Notes: generated from the letters alone by a model not told the origin. A stretch of 64,000 nt of DNA from Litomosoides sigmodontis (GCA_963070105.1 OY718804.1:8229817-8293816), one strand, 5' to 3'. Numbered from the stretch's first letter, positions 41,616 to 54,555 are shown. Program-made: numbers and translations.

Positions 41616-44600
41616 ATGTCGTCGATAGCTACCGATGAAGACATTGTTGATAGATGGATTGAAATTGATGATTCAATCAGTGTCCCGGAGCAAACTCTTG
41701 ACGAGATCCTTGCTGACGTAAGTGTTAAAAAGAATATAGTTGGACAATTTAATTGTCATAATTTATGATTAATTTTATAGAAGATCTTGGACTTGGATGA
41801 GGAGACTCTGAGTGGGTTAGATGACGAGGAATTGCTATTCGCACAACCGCTACAGTCGAGTCCAATATCGTCCGCTTCTTCTTACACGTTGGATTCGCCT
41901 CTTCACATCAGTGAATTAGGTAACTCCTTCTTTACCGCATTCAAAGGAGTCATATTGAGTCAGAGAAAGAAAAAAACTAGAAATTATGAGTTAGAAATGT
42001 ATCTTAAGTAGTAGTATAAGTTTGTTTTTCATACTTTGCTTAGGTTGGGCCGCTGCACCCGGTATGATTTGCTGACAGATCAGATTGTAAACCGCTGACT
42101 TTGACAGTCAACATGCAATGTTGCATTTCTTCGAAAAATATCATTACTTTTGGATATATCTGGCTTTTTTATATGCGGAAACGCATTATGTCTGACTTGA
42201 ATGATCTTAATTTTAGATCACAGTAATGTACACTGTTAACCGTCGACTAGAGAGCAAAAGCATTTTCAACACTTAATTTTACAATAAGGTTTTCGACGAA
42301 AATCAGCCATCGGGTTTGTTTTAGAATCCATTGCATGTCAGTTGAGGACGTGGAGCGATCGTAGTTTTAGAGGTCATGCCAGGGCCTTGGCTGTTTCTAG
42401 TGCCAACATTGCTATCGGGACAAGTCGTGGATTAGTACTGATTTTTGATTGGGAAAATCAAAGGTAACTTTTTCTTTTCTAAACCTCCAGATTCATTTCT
42501 GAATCATAGGTCTTCGAACGTCCTCATCTCAATTTGCAGACTACTCCATTCAGTAATAGCAGACGGCTGCCCAGTATCGTGTCTTGATTTCAACAAAGCT
42601 AGTACACTATTAGCGATTGGTTATGGTTCAGGCATAATGCGTACATTCAGCCTTACTACGGGTAAGATAATGGACGATGTCGGTAATGTAGTACAGCCGG
42701 GGCAGGGTGTGCTACAAATTCTTTTCTGCGCAAGGTGCAATTTTTATTCATTTATAGCAGCAGTTTGTTCTTCTTTATTTTCTTGTGTTTTAAAATACCA
42801 AGACTTATCTCTGCTTTGCTTTACTCATAACTTTTCAAATATGTTAACCTTTTTCAGTGACAGAAGATTTGCTTGCTTAGACAGTGGAGGTTCAGTTTAT
42901 GAACTAACGTTGCCAACAGCGGTTCGATCACTGAAAACTCGCTGTGTTTTCTCTGGCTGTCATGGAGAGGTGTATTATTTGAGAAAAAATTAATTACACA
43001 GTTGGTTGTGAGCATATAATTTGTAGAGTGTTATTCCAGGTGGTCTATTTGAAAATGATGGATGACGATAACATCTTGGCTCTCTTATCACTCAAAAAAC
43101 TGTTTCTAATAAGCTTGAGGAACATGCGTTTGATATACGCCACCTCACTTGACGGACCTGCCAATCGCCCGCCTTTGCTTGATTGTCAGACAGTAACTGT
43201 CAAGGTAGGTCAACTCTACTATTTCAAGTTGTAATATTTTCAAGGATTATATTTTACATTTTTCAAGGAGTCGTTATATATATATTTGGAAGACTTTTTT
43301 AAATGTCCAATTTTGTTATACTAATTCTATGGGGCATGAGAATCAGCATTGGAAGTTAGAGTGTGCAGCAAAGAATTTTAAACATGTGTTTTCAAACTTC
43401 TAAGTTTACCGTATTTTAATACCTTATAGGAAGCATCACAAAAAAGGACCACTGCTTTCTGTGTGGGACGTGGTTCGAAAGTCGAATTCTGTTATTTAAA
43501 TTATACATTGTCAGATTTACAAGTCATACGTTACCGGTATATCTCAAGCATTGTTTCTTGAGTACATTGACTGTAATTTGGTTATATATCTAATATACTT
43601 AACTGAATGCAATTGTTAATTTGCACTTAGAATTTTTATGCTCTGTTTTTGGTGGCGTTTCCTCATAAATTCATTACCATAAAATTTATTTTCTTCTTTT
43701 GTAGTTTTGTTCTTTTTTCTTAGTAATTTGTTTTTATCTTCTCCACCGGTTTCCATTTTTATTTTTTGTTCTAGGGTGTTATCCTTGGATTTTGACATGA
43801 TAAATATGAAGTGGATAGAACCTTATTATTTGGTTGTCGTAGATGCTGGTGAAAAGGTTCATATGATCGATACTGTACAAGGAGACATTGCGGTAGAAAA
43901 TATTTGCGATGTACAGTTAGCATATGCTACTGCCGATTTCAAGGTATGGTAAATAAGTAAGGCAAATGAAGGAGAATGACAATAAGACATTTTTTACAGG
44001 GCTTATCTACCGGAGGTAATGTAAGTGCTGCATTGGATTATATGGCTGAGTGTGTGTGTTATCAATCCATTTGCCGGGTTAAAAACTTAATATTTCTTCT
44101 TGGTCAGTCTTCTATTTATATGGTTTCAGTAAGCGATCAAGTTGCGCAGTTGGAAAGTTTAATTGACAGGTTATTTTTATTGTGAAATCGTTATAATGCT
44201 GAAATAAATAAGAAAAAAGATCGCAGTTGTCGCAGTTGTCTTGTAATAAAAAGGTACATTATTTCAGGCAACAGGTTGTAACAGCTGTTCTCTTTGCTCT
44301 TGATATCATTACTGGTAAAGTAACGAACAAGACGAAACGATTGAATTTGAAGAATTTTGCTTATTCACGAATTCCTACTCTTGTTCAAGCTTTACTAGCT
44401 TTGACTGTATCCGGTCTTGCGAATGGAAAAGTAACGCAACTTATCGATCACTACAAAGTAAGTGAAAGCTGTACCTGGGAATGGTCATTTAGTTTGTTGT
44501 ATTATTCGCTTTGAAATATAAATATAGAATGAAGATGTCTGTAAAGTGCGTTTGATTCTAAAATACAGATTACAGAAATTAACACAGTGCTGCATCTGAA

Positions 44601-47600
44601 ATATGATCGTACACCTATGATTCGCACACGTATTTTGTTCCAATAACTTTCAGAAACATATCCAACTCCTTATCCGAGCTTGTGTCACGACTAATCGATT
44701 TGATTTACTGTATAGTACAGTGTACAACTGTTTGGAAAAAGATACCCTTTCTAAGGCAATATTTTTCGAATCCATCGATGAAGTTGTATTGGATGGACGG
44801 TTAGTAGACCCACCTCCTGAACTGGTTCGCTTTCTGCTTTCGTTTATTTATCTATGAACTTTGTCGTAGTTGTCGTTATTTCGTGACACCGACGTAGCTC
44901 AAATTCGTATTTACAAACTTCAGGGAAGATCATTCGGCTTTCTTCGAGATACTAAGGATATGAATGAAAAATCGGAAATTGTTATTTTAGGTTTTCGATT
45001 ATTTTCATCATTTGATATCAGAAAGCAATTTAAACCAGTTTGAAGCAGCGGTGGTGCGTATTCCAGTTGAAAAACAAGACATTCATTTTGTGATGACCAC
45101 TTGTAGAAAAAATAGACTTTACGACGGCGTCATATATATTTACAATAAAGCAATGTCGGATTATATAGGACCACTCGAGGTAAGATATCTCATTTACTTT
45201 TGTCAATTAATGGTCTGAAAGCTTCACATCTTTAAACAAATTGAGGAATTCACCATATGGCAATTTAGGCAGTTAGGGATAAAATACCTAGCACCGTGAA
45301 ATAACCATCATATAGTAGTAGCCTTAAACATAGAAGTAAAACTGTCAAAATCTGTATTCGATAAAAGCATGTAGCAAGAATAGTGTTCATTGTTGTTGCC
45401 GATGGGACAGGAACAACATCAACTAAAATAGTCAGTGTCCGTCTATTTTCCGAAAGGTGCTACTAAGCAAAAATTCTACAGTTAAACCCACTCAGAAATC
45501 AAAATAGATGTCTGTTTTATTACATATATTCAATTTTTCGTTCTTTGCTTTAATGCTATCTCATATGAATTGTATATATGTGCATTCGTACGCCACTAGA
45601 CGCAGTTTTTATAGAGAATAGTATTAAAACTAGAAACCGAAACAGCAGTTATAGTACTGGTATATGATCTTTAAGACAATTTGTAATATTAACCTGCATA
45701 GATTTTCTCTCACTAATGCTCCGTCTGTGTGTGTTACAGGAGATATTTGATAATTTGACGGAACTCGTCGACTATGAAGTGCTATCAGATTGCGAGATAG
45801 CGCTAGGGAATAAGTTACTATTATATATTCAATGCTGCCTATCAGGTAGAGCTTACCCATTTGGATCCTTACCGGAGAATATCGCTACAACCCTTCCTCT
45901 GCAAGTGTATCGCTGTTTGGTTTCATACAAAGGCAAAAATGGCACATCAGGTACCTCCTCACTGTTACAATAATTTGTCTTAAATAACAAATCTTTTGGT
46001 TTATAAAACATATTTTCCAGCTTCGGTTACTTATCCATATCTACGACTACTTATCAAATTTGATGCTGTTCAGTTCTTTAATGTCATATTTACATGTTCA
46101 GATAGTGATATTTTTAATTCAAAGTAAGTTTATGTTTATTTAATGCCCAAACACAGATAAATGATACATAAGAGTAATGCTGATTGATTGAAAATGTTGT
46201 GAAATTTGTCTTTGATATTCTAAAAATAATCATTCAGTGACTGTAGTAGAATAAACTTACTAGTAGAGTCCCACATTTAGTTCACTACTTTGAAGATTTC
46301 TTTAAAAAACTTTATATTTTGTCGACTACTATATCGTATTGAAATGAAACGAACCTTTCTCAAAAATGCTCACAATTAAACTGCGAAACTTTCTACTGTT
46401 ATCATCTTTAGTATCATCTCCCAATTGGTTTTCGGAAAAATTGACCAGCGTAGTTACTGTTTAACAGTGTCTCATCTTTTCTCTTTTATTTAAGACAAAA
46501 CTATATAGTTTTAGAGACGGGAGGTTGCAAAGAATTATCGAGGTGATATATCAAATAATTAGTTCGATGGATAGAAGCGCTGTACTTTTTATCAATTATT
46601 TCACTCTTGTGGCTTACCTTTTGCAGAAGAAAGCAATTTTGCCAGCGCTTGGCACAATTAATGAGGTACATTTTGGTTGGGAGTTTTTCATATAATTGCG
46701 ATTGTTACAGATTCGAAAGTATTTTGTTTGTCTTTTGCATATGATCCATGGATTTATTTCTATGTTACAGCTGATCGAGGTGGTACTATCGTTCGGTGAG
46801 TCAATTGAGCGGATAACAGACGCTGAGAGATCTATTGTGGATGTAATGAGGGTTGTGAATGGCCTTGATGAGATGACGATATTGCGACAAGCCAGAAAAC
46901 TACCTCAGTGTGTCATTATTTCAAACGAATTGTTTTCACGGCATTTTTTGCCTTCGTAATGAAAGATCTACAGTCTTATACCACTTTTTTCACAATTTTT
47001 TTCTTCGGTCTCATTTGAATATTTTTAGCTTACAGGTCTGCTCACACATTTACATAAATAGGCGAGAATTCGTCAATTTGGTGGAGTGTTATTTAAGTAG
47101 CTCGACGAATGCAGTATGTTTATTTCTTTTCTTTCTCTGTAATAACAGGTGTAGATATTTTTTCGCTATTTTCTATTTTTTTTCTTGATAATCTCTAAAA
47201 AAATGCTCTCTTAGGAATCCGAAGTTGTTTAATAATCGTGCATATTTTCATGCGCTCGTATTTCCTCTGGTTAGAACACTGTTATCAGAGCTGCAAGGCG
47301 ATGAACTATCGAAATTTTATTCGTTTTCATGGCATTCCCTGGAGGTATTTTAATTCAGATTTTTTACAAATTTAAATTAGTGTTTGAAATAAACGCAATG
47401 AGGTAATAAATTCTTAAAGCTAACTTTTACGTTAGATATTTTATCGTCCTGTGTAAAATTTCTTCATTTATCTCTTTTTAGAAGTTTTAAACTAGCCGTA
47501 TATCTTATTCTTTGAATAATTTCCACTCCATTTTGTATGGAACAGAAGAATATTACAGAGATTCGCAAAAGTCGATTATAGCCAGACAGCCGAAATCATT

Positions 47601-49494
47601 CTTGATCACTTTGAAGAATGGCTGTCCAAAGAAACTTTGGAAAGCACTGATACATTACTACTCTATTATTACTGCTTTCTAGCAAGGTATTGTTTAATTT
47701 AGATTATTTTGTATTTTAAAGATTTTGCTCATTCTGAGCTTTGGAGACTGCTGGAATTTATGCGTTTTAGGCGTAATCGTGGACATCGAACCTTAACAAA
47801 TTTTGAGGAACGCGATGAGCAGCTTTTGATTCTTGCTGTAAAAGGAGCTGTGATCCACAATTTTTTTGAAAATCTGGATACGGTAATCAAAATTTATTGC
47901 TAGTCTGCCCTTTAGCAACGAAAATCTTTCACTATAATCAGTACCAAAAATATCTGGTTTAGCAGCTGAGCGAATTTTTGCGCTATTGGCTGAAGACAGC
48001 ATCGAGAACTGATCAATGTTTGAATTATACAGTGAAGCATAGACTTATTTTATCAAGTGTTTTACTTCTGGAAGCTAGAAAGCTTGTAAGTGGGGCTTTC
48101 GAATTGCTTGACCATGAACTCGAAAATACATGGATGAAAAATGCAGTACTTTCATGTAAGTTTTCAGTCTTAGAGTACATACAATTGAAAAGAAGTAGAG
48201 GAATTAATTTGTCTACAGTTTGTATATTCTTCAGCAAAATATATTTATGAGATAATTCGTTTGGCTAATACTTATCACGAAGAAGCTCGACAAAGAAACT
48301 GGCTCTTTAAAGTATTGGATAAAATTCTCTCGCTTCCCGATTCACAGCTACAAGAAGAGTCAGGTGAAACATAACGAACTTTGGTCTAAATAATTTCGAA
48401 CACTCTATATTTTCGTATGGTTCAATTATAATTTAACACGCATCCGATAGATACATGGCTTAAAGATTTCGTCTGAGTAGCGTTTTGATTGGCATACCTT
48501 TGTTCCACATCTCCGTATGTTTTTTCAAAAACCTACATCATAATAACAACAGATAATTTCTTCCTATTGTCAGTTAGTAGTGTTGTCAAGCTTTATTACA
48601 AGTTTTTAAATATGCTCTTGAAGGTATGACAGTGGTGTTAAACAATGTAATCGCTACAATTATGGAAAATGGAAGTAGTGATGCAGAGCGTTTGGTTGAT
48701 GCCTTATTTACTCATCCAGTTTTTCGGTACGTTTTTTTCTCGCAAATGGATGATAACACTACTGAATACCTTTAAAAAAAGTAATTTCCCGAATAATCCT
48801 AATTAGAAGAAATTGCAGATGTTCAACATATGAAAGATTTCGTTCATTGATTACATTCATGCTTGCATCGTGTCGCTATGAAGATGTACTTTTAAATGAA
48901 ACTGTACGATGCATCGAGGGAGAGACTACAGAAATGTATTTTCTTTGATATCATTTCGTGTAATTAGCAGTTTGGAGCGTGAGTACTTTTACTTAAGTGT
49001 TGGAATTTTAACACATTATCATTTTTTTTTCATGTGGTTCAGGAATAAGTAAAAGTAAATGTGGGGATTTTGGATTCTAAAAAGCGGTTTTATAGGTTAA
49101 ACGATTTAATGAAGCAATCGACACGTCGCACCGCCGGCTTGATTACATCAAATATGTGCATTAGCTGTGGACGCTCACCAAACAAATCTTCATATCTTTA
49201 CAAGTATGTATTTGATTTCTCATTCAGAATTATACGTTGCTATGACTTTTTGCCTTCTGTACTGGCAAAATTTATCTCCGAAATTTTAGCTGTGGCCATA
49301 TGGTTCATATGGAATGTGGTTCCCAGAACAGCACGCATTATTGTCCATGTCAGACAAATGCCTTCAGTTGTTATAATATTATAAGCAACTTAAATTGCAC
49401 ACCCAGCCAAGTGTTTCGAAAACCGGTGACAGTTGATATCTTCTCAGAAGAGTATCTGAGCTTGCTGTTGGGACCAAACAAACGAGAGCCTTAG
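41616..49494 (+). CDS. vps-8: VPS8, CORVET complex subunit with C-terminal RING-H2
   Basis: CORVET-specific subunit that binds Rab5 on early endosomes and tethers them for fusion. About 27 exons between 41616-41717 and 49290-49494 sum to 1,272 codons; human VPS8 has about 1,430. An acidic N-terminus is followed by a WD-like propeller: RSFRGHARALAVSSANIAIG, SRGLVLIFDWENQ, LLAIGYGSGIMRTFSLTTGK, FACLDSGGSVYELTL and CVFSGCHGEV, all close to VPS8. A long helical repeat region comes next (YKLYDGVIYIYNKA-like, VCSHIYINRREFVNLVECYL). It ends with a RING-H2, CISCG...CGHMVHMEC...CPC, then DIFSEEYLSLLLGP. Uncertain joins: a 24-nt exon at 44870-44893, and the end of the exon at 47029-47148, which adds the odd hydrophobic CLFLFFLCNN. 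The start is the first ATG after the acceptor at 41588. Confidence 0.94.
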
Positions 49495-50618
49495 TTTTGT
49501 CGTTTTGTATTTCTTATGCTTTTAAAAATGTTGTGTATTAATACTGACTTGAGCCGGCTGTTTAACTCAGACTGCTATTATCTATGTAGTACTATCATCT
49601 TATTAATTGTTTTTTTCACTTACAAAGCTACACATATAAGCATGTGAATAAAGTAAGGATATAATTATTTTAGTGGTATATATGTACCATTGAAATGAAA
49701 TTCAAAATTTGTTGCAACTTAATATGAAAATCTCAGTTTGCCTTTCGTCTTTCTTAATATCATAGCTCAGTCATTTGAGTTATGAATAAGTGCTTGTGAT
49801 TTTTTAAAATTAAAATTCAGGCTTTAATTCTGTTGTCTTCCAAAATTTCTGTATACTTATCAATGCAAATAGATCATATTGATAGCTGCAAAATGACAGG
49901 TCCTAGAATATTTGTTCAAATACTAAGAAGCGAAATGAAGAATTACCATTTATAATAAGAGATGTTAAAGAGCACGGCAATCTAAAGAAAGCGTACTCTT
50001 AGTGGTAAGCTTCATAATATTTTCTGGAACAGTTTTTTTTAACTAAATAGGCGAACTTTGCTAGAATTCGATGTAAATGTTTGAGGTTTATCGGTATTGG
50101 GATAATGAAGAAGCTTGAGAAACACATTCAGTTTCTGTTGGATGTTGATTTTTTTGCAATGCATTATCTTATAAGATGCTCGGCTTTTGTAAATTTCGTA
50201 TTTTGCAGTTATTGAAGAGATAAGAGCAGTGCGGGATGAAACGAGAAGAGTGATACTTTTTTTAGTATTAATTTATTTTCTAAATCAAAAGAGCTATTTA
50301 TACAATTTTAAAGTAATATGATGAGATTTTGATAGCGTATTTGAACTTTCTCCGGTTGCGAGTATCACATTTTTCCGTTAGTGCATTCGAAGGATCAACG
50401 TTTGAGGTCGTGTAAAACAGAACCATTCGCTGGTTAAACAACTGATTGTAGCCTAAATTTGACATTTTGTAAATTAATGAATGAGTGTGCTGCAAACATA
50501 ATCATCGATTAACATCATTGACTATTTAACGACTACCAAGAGTTTTCTAAAATTATAAATAAGGAATACCTGATGTACGTGTTTGTCTTCAAGTGCGCAA
50601 AGTTGGTACCTGGCATTG
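49495..50618. other. Convergent intergenic region downstream of VPS8
   Basis: 3' flank of VPS8 and of the small secreted-protein gene. AT-rich, with no further gene seen. Confidence 0.5.
49647..49652 (+). terminator. Polyadenylation signal AATAAA (VPS8)
   Basis: A canonical hexamer 153 bases after the VPS8 stop codon. Confidence 0.5.
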
Positions 50619-51041
50619 TTACAGTGTAGATGGAAAAAATGAAGGTGGTATTTGGCTTACATGAGTGCCTCTAGTAAGACCGAAATGAAGAGGATTACCA
50701 AGTAAACCTATGGAGTTTATATTATTTAAACCTAATCCTAAACCACCCAATCTTAAGCTTCCCAAATTTAATCCAGCAAGACCAGAAGATTGTAAAATAT
50801 ATCTTTGCAATATTTGAGCTACAAGAGTACGAGGTGGTGGCCAAAAAAAGCCATTGCTGTAGCTGTTAGAAGGAGGACTTAAAATTTTTTTCAGCATCCC
50901 ATCGTGTGTTTTAGCATTTGCAAAATCAGGCATGGAACCAATGTAAGGTGAAATTGGTGCGGTAGACGGAAACCGTATCGGATATGCCTCAGCACATAAA
51001 TGGAGTAAAAAAATGATGGAGAGGAAGACCATCCTGAACAT
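50619..51041 (-). CDS. Small secreted Gly/Leu-rich protein, unknown function
   Basis: One open frame of 140 codons. The start MFRMVFLSIIFLLHLCAEA is a clear signal peptide with likely cleavage before YPIRFPS. The mature part has a Pro/Ser stretch, a short helix (TLVAQILQRYILQ) and a Gly-Leu run (GLAGLNLGSLRLGGLGLGL) before HFGLTRGTHV. I recognise no domain; such Gly-rich secreted proteins are common in nematodes. A TTTTTCAG acceptor (51051-51058) just upstream would suit a spliced leader. A good donor lies at ACTCAT|GTAAGC (near 50658), so the last 12 or so residues may be replaced by another exon. Confidence 0.6.
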   Translation of the reverse strand: MFRMVFLSIIFLLHLCAEAYPIRFPSTAPISPYIGSMPDFANAKTHDGMLKKILSPPSNSYSNGFFWPPPRTLVAQILQRYILQSSGLAGLNLGSLRLGGLGLGLNNINSIGLLGNPLHFGLTRGTHVSQIPPSFFPSTL

Positions 51042-51058
51042 ACCCGATTCCTGAAAAA

Positions 51059-53973
51059 GCATCGCGCAAAATACTCCATCAAATCCATGAATATTTTGGA
51101 AGAACTATGTGGGTATGAAATCTTGCAATTTATATCTGTTTGCAGAGGAATTAGATCTGTCAAGATCACTTTCAGAGAAGTTTAAATTTATTTTAAATAC
51201 CTCCACTGGCAGAAAAAAGTAATTTCATTTCTGTGGCCAATGTGGCTACGATAAGTTAACAGGTTCTTTTTCGCTTATATTTTTTAGATGCAAAATGAGG
51301 AAGAGGAAGTAGGCAAATTTCTTAACCTAAGTTTTGTGAAAATACAATGAGAATTCACCTAAACTACTGAATTGGCAATAGAGGTATGTGCTAAGCTAAT
51401 GTAATTAGGTTGATTCTTATGAGTTTTTTCAAACAAATTTCCCCATAAAATTTTAATTTATCATTTCCTGAATTTGCTGCACCTATCGAAGCTGAAAGCC
51501 TAGGTTGAAATTATCAAAGTTTTTCCTGCTTAAAAATATGAGGAATGAAATCAAAAAGCAACAAGTGAACTTGTCTTATCATTTCCGACAATGACGAGAG
51601 GAGAGAGGTGAATGAAACTGAAAAGAGTAATGCGCAGTAAAATGAAGTAAACAGCTACTAATACCATAGGACCAGATATTTCATAACAAAGCTAACTGCA
51701 AAATTTTCAGATTGAAGCCTTCTACATCTGAACTATTATTCCTTAAGTTACGATTGTTCGATGTTGTTTATTTCAACAAGTTTTAATTATGTAAATATTG
51801 ACAGTTTTCCATTTGTCATTCAAGCATTTCATAAAAACCGGTGTGTGCAGCAATCGGACCGGAAAATCCGGTCGTCTACCTTCTTAAATTAGATGGGTTC
51901 CTCAGGAAAAAAACCTACAGAGTTGTTTGCAGTAACAAGAAACCAAAAATGGTTTGATATCGATGTCCAAAGATAAACATTTTTAACACTAATCTTTTAC
52001 AACAAAGTGTATTATTTCATACTAATTCAGTGTTCAAAAACATATCTTTAAATTAACTCATTGAAAAAAATTCATTCTTATTTATTTTGACAGAAAAACT
52101 AGTAAAAAATATTTCTGTGAGGAAAAGTTTTCCGTTGCAAGTAAACTTAAAGTTATGACAGATAGTGTGAAATTATAGCTGTCAAGATTTACATATCCGT
52201 AGTTCCGTTTAGAAATTCAATCTAAATGTAGCGGTGCGGTCATTCCTCAGTTATTACGTAGAAAAAGATTTTGCTGTGGGTCACAAGCCTAACGGCTTTT
52301 TGGATTGCAGTCTGTCCGAAAATTTCATTTCAACGAAATATGTTGGAAACAAACAATTGTTCATATCGGTCGTCATCGCTGCTCTCAACATGTTTGCTGC
52401 TATGGTAAGAAGGATTATTAAAAACATTAAATTTTTAAAAAATACGTGGAATGAAGCGTTTTTTCTTCCTTCCACAACCAACAAATTTCAACATTTCACG
52501 AAAGAAAAATGAACCTTAAAGTTTTGAAATTTAATTTTCAGTGTAGAAATTAGGTAGGTATGCTTGGTTCGCAAGCTATTTCAAATTGATAAATTAAATT
52601 GAATTACACAGAGTGTGGTCATGCAAGGACAGATGTAAGAGATATTGGCAATGTGCAAGGAAGAGTGTGAAAGTTTGAAGAGAAATTGCAACTGTCAACT
52701 GCTACCTGACGATTATGATGAACTGTCGTGGCGTCCGAATTACTCGTGCAGCAGTGCTGATCCCACGTGCAGCGATCAATCTCGAACAGAACTTCCAATA
52801 AACTTTCAAGTTAGGCTTGTCAGTGAAATTTCAGTGACAGGCCTATCGTATCTGTTGCTCTCTGATATTTATCACTCATTTTCTGCGAGAGCGCTGAATA
52901 TTCATGTCGAAATTGCCAACGTTCATTAATTTCGGAGTGAGATGAATTGGAGATATAATTCGCTACGCAATCAGTCTCAACTGTTATCGAAGGGTTGAGA
53001 TGAAGTTGTTGGTTGGCGATACAAATGAGACCAGAAATGTTCGAATTCATAACCGTTTTAACGATCAAACAAACTTAAATTAAATTACAGTTCAGTGAAT
53101 GTTTGAGCTAATTTTTGTTCGATTAAAAAGTATTCAGTAGAAGCGTGTGTCATATTGAAATTCATTTTGAAGAAAACACTCCTTCCCGTAAGCAAAAGTG
53201 AAATTGTAGTGAAAGCTTAGTCATCTTCACGTTTGATCTTCACGCTAGAATACAATTATCAATCGTTAACGTAGTTATTTTTAATTTGGAAGAACATTCG
53301 GTATTGTATCGGTTTGGAGCACTGTGGATGAAAAGGAAGCATTTCGTTTCAGGGCGGGTAGCTAAGTCTCTTTTTTCCTTCCTTCATGGTTGACCATTTG
53401 TATGCGACATATGAAGGTGTGAAAAGGTCATTTGGACAAGTGGACACGCATAACACTGGTTATCGTTAACAAATTGCTTGAACGAGTGAGTGATGGACAA
53501 AGCGAGTGGCAAAAAAGGGAGCTGCAATAATCTTCAGAATAATGAATTGAGGCATTAATTTGAGGTAGACCGTATTTCCGTATCCAACAACGCTTGAGGA
53601 GAGCGCAACAGTATGCTGTGAATTATTTCCGCCGTAAAATGACATCTGACATGTCGTAAAATGACATGTGACAAAGCGTCGCAAGCCTATGAAAGCCTGG
53701 TTTAATTGGTTTGGCACAATATGCGAGCGTATCGTCGTCGACTTGCAAAAATGATAAATCATTTTGCTCTTTGCGCGTCCGTCAGTGCGACGGGTCGAAT
53801 GGATGGCACCGACTGAGTGAAGCGGCAGAGAGATTTTTGAATTTGCTTGCAGACGTCTCGTCGTCTTCACACTCTCTACATATCATAATGTTTCGTTGAA
53901 TGGAAGTAACATTCAGCAAACCATCCAACATTTCCAGCACTGCAAAGACACGTCTCGGGAGTGCTCCGTTAAT
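51059..53973. other. Intergenic region with weak exon candidates
   Basis: About 2.9 kb. Apart from the candidate at 52234-52807 it is AT-rich with nothing nameable. G+C content rises from about 53,750 toward the U1 gene. CGTAAAATGACAT occurs twice (53633-53645 and 53655-53667). Confidence 0.45.
52234..52807 (+). CDS. Weak two-exon candidate: membrane segment plus Cys-rich segment
   Basis: A frame ending at a good donor (ATG|GTAAGA, about 52405) contains NGFLDCSLSENF and a hydrophobic stretch LFISVVIAALNMFAAM. A second frame from about 52636 contains MCKEECESLKRNCNCQLLPD and then SCSSADPTCSD, ending at a possible donor CAA|GTTAGG (52807). They can be joined in phase only through a poor AAGAG acceptor. 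Six or more cysteines in the second piece suggest an extracellular region, but no family is clear. It may be part of a gene I cannot complete, or spurious. Confidence 0.22.
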
Positions 53974-54134
53974 AAACTTACCTGGCTGGGAAGTTCTCGC
54001 GATCAACAAGGCGGGACCTCCACGGCGAGGCTCGACCATTGCACTTTGGGTTCGGCTGACCCGTGTGGCTATCTCGAGTTGAGATGAGCCAACAGCACAA
54101 TTTTTGCGTTTGGGGTTGCGTTCGCGCTCCCCCG
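53974..54134 (+). ncRNA. U1: U1 small nuclear RNA
   Basis: RNA core of the U1 snRNP, which pairs with 5' splice sites. The sequence opens with AAACTTACCTGGCTGGG, the conserved 5' arm complementary to the splice donor. Next come stem-loop I with GATCAACAAGGCGG, stem-loop II with the U1A-binding loop CCATTGCACTTTGGG, stem III, a Sm site AATTTTTG near 54099-54106, and a terminal hairpin GTTGCGTTCGCGCTCCCC nearly identical to stem IV of other U1 RNAs. The 161-nt length fits the usual 164. One oddity is that the U1-70K-binding loop normally reads ATCACGAAGG; here it is ATCAACAAGG. There is no TATA box, as expected of a Pol II snRNA gene. A minus-strand open frame across this region is an artefact. 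Confidence 0.93.
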
Positions 54135-54555
54135 GCTAATGTTGCAGTGTGGCGCTGATGTCTTTCGGTTGCGTTCGCGTGCGAGAGAACGAACTAGCGT
54201 CGCACGTCATAACTCAACTGGCACGCTAACGATATCGTTCCTTATTATCAGATGCCGTATCGTATCGTATCGTATCGTATCGTAAAAGGTTACCTTCCTA
54301 AGCTAATGCTACACATCAGGTGATTTAAGCAAAGAAGCATCGATCGTCGTCTACCTTGCGCTAATACTGCGACACAGTTCAATGTCATTCATGCAAATCA
54401 ATTGTTGGTGTGACAGTTGGATGGGGAAAAAAGGACAAATCGAAATTTTTAATCGTTTTCATCAAAAACAATCCCAACCCCATCATTATTACTAAAATTA
54501 TTGATCGCTCAATTTTCTTGCATCACAACAGCAAGCACGTTTAATTGTGGTCAAC
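54135..54555. other. 3' flank of the U1 gene
   Basis: GC-rich at first. GGTTGCGTTCGCG from the U1 terminal hairpin recurs at about 54166-54178. A CGTAT pentamer repeat and AT-rich sequence follow. No gene seen. Confidence 0.5.
54256..54284. repeat. (CGTAT)n pentanucleotide repeat
   Basis: Five perfect CGTAT units plus CGTA, 29 bp in all. Confidence 0.97.

Noticed and set aside
53782..54039. Minus-strand open frame with a start, 85 codons
   Set aside because: It overlaps the antisense of the U1 snRNA gene. Its length comes from the locally higher G+C content, not from coding.
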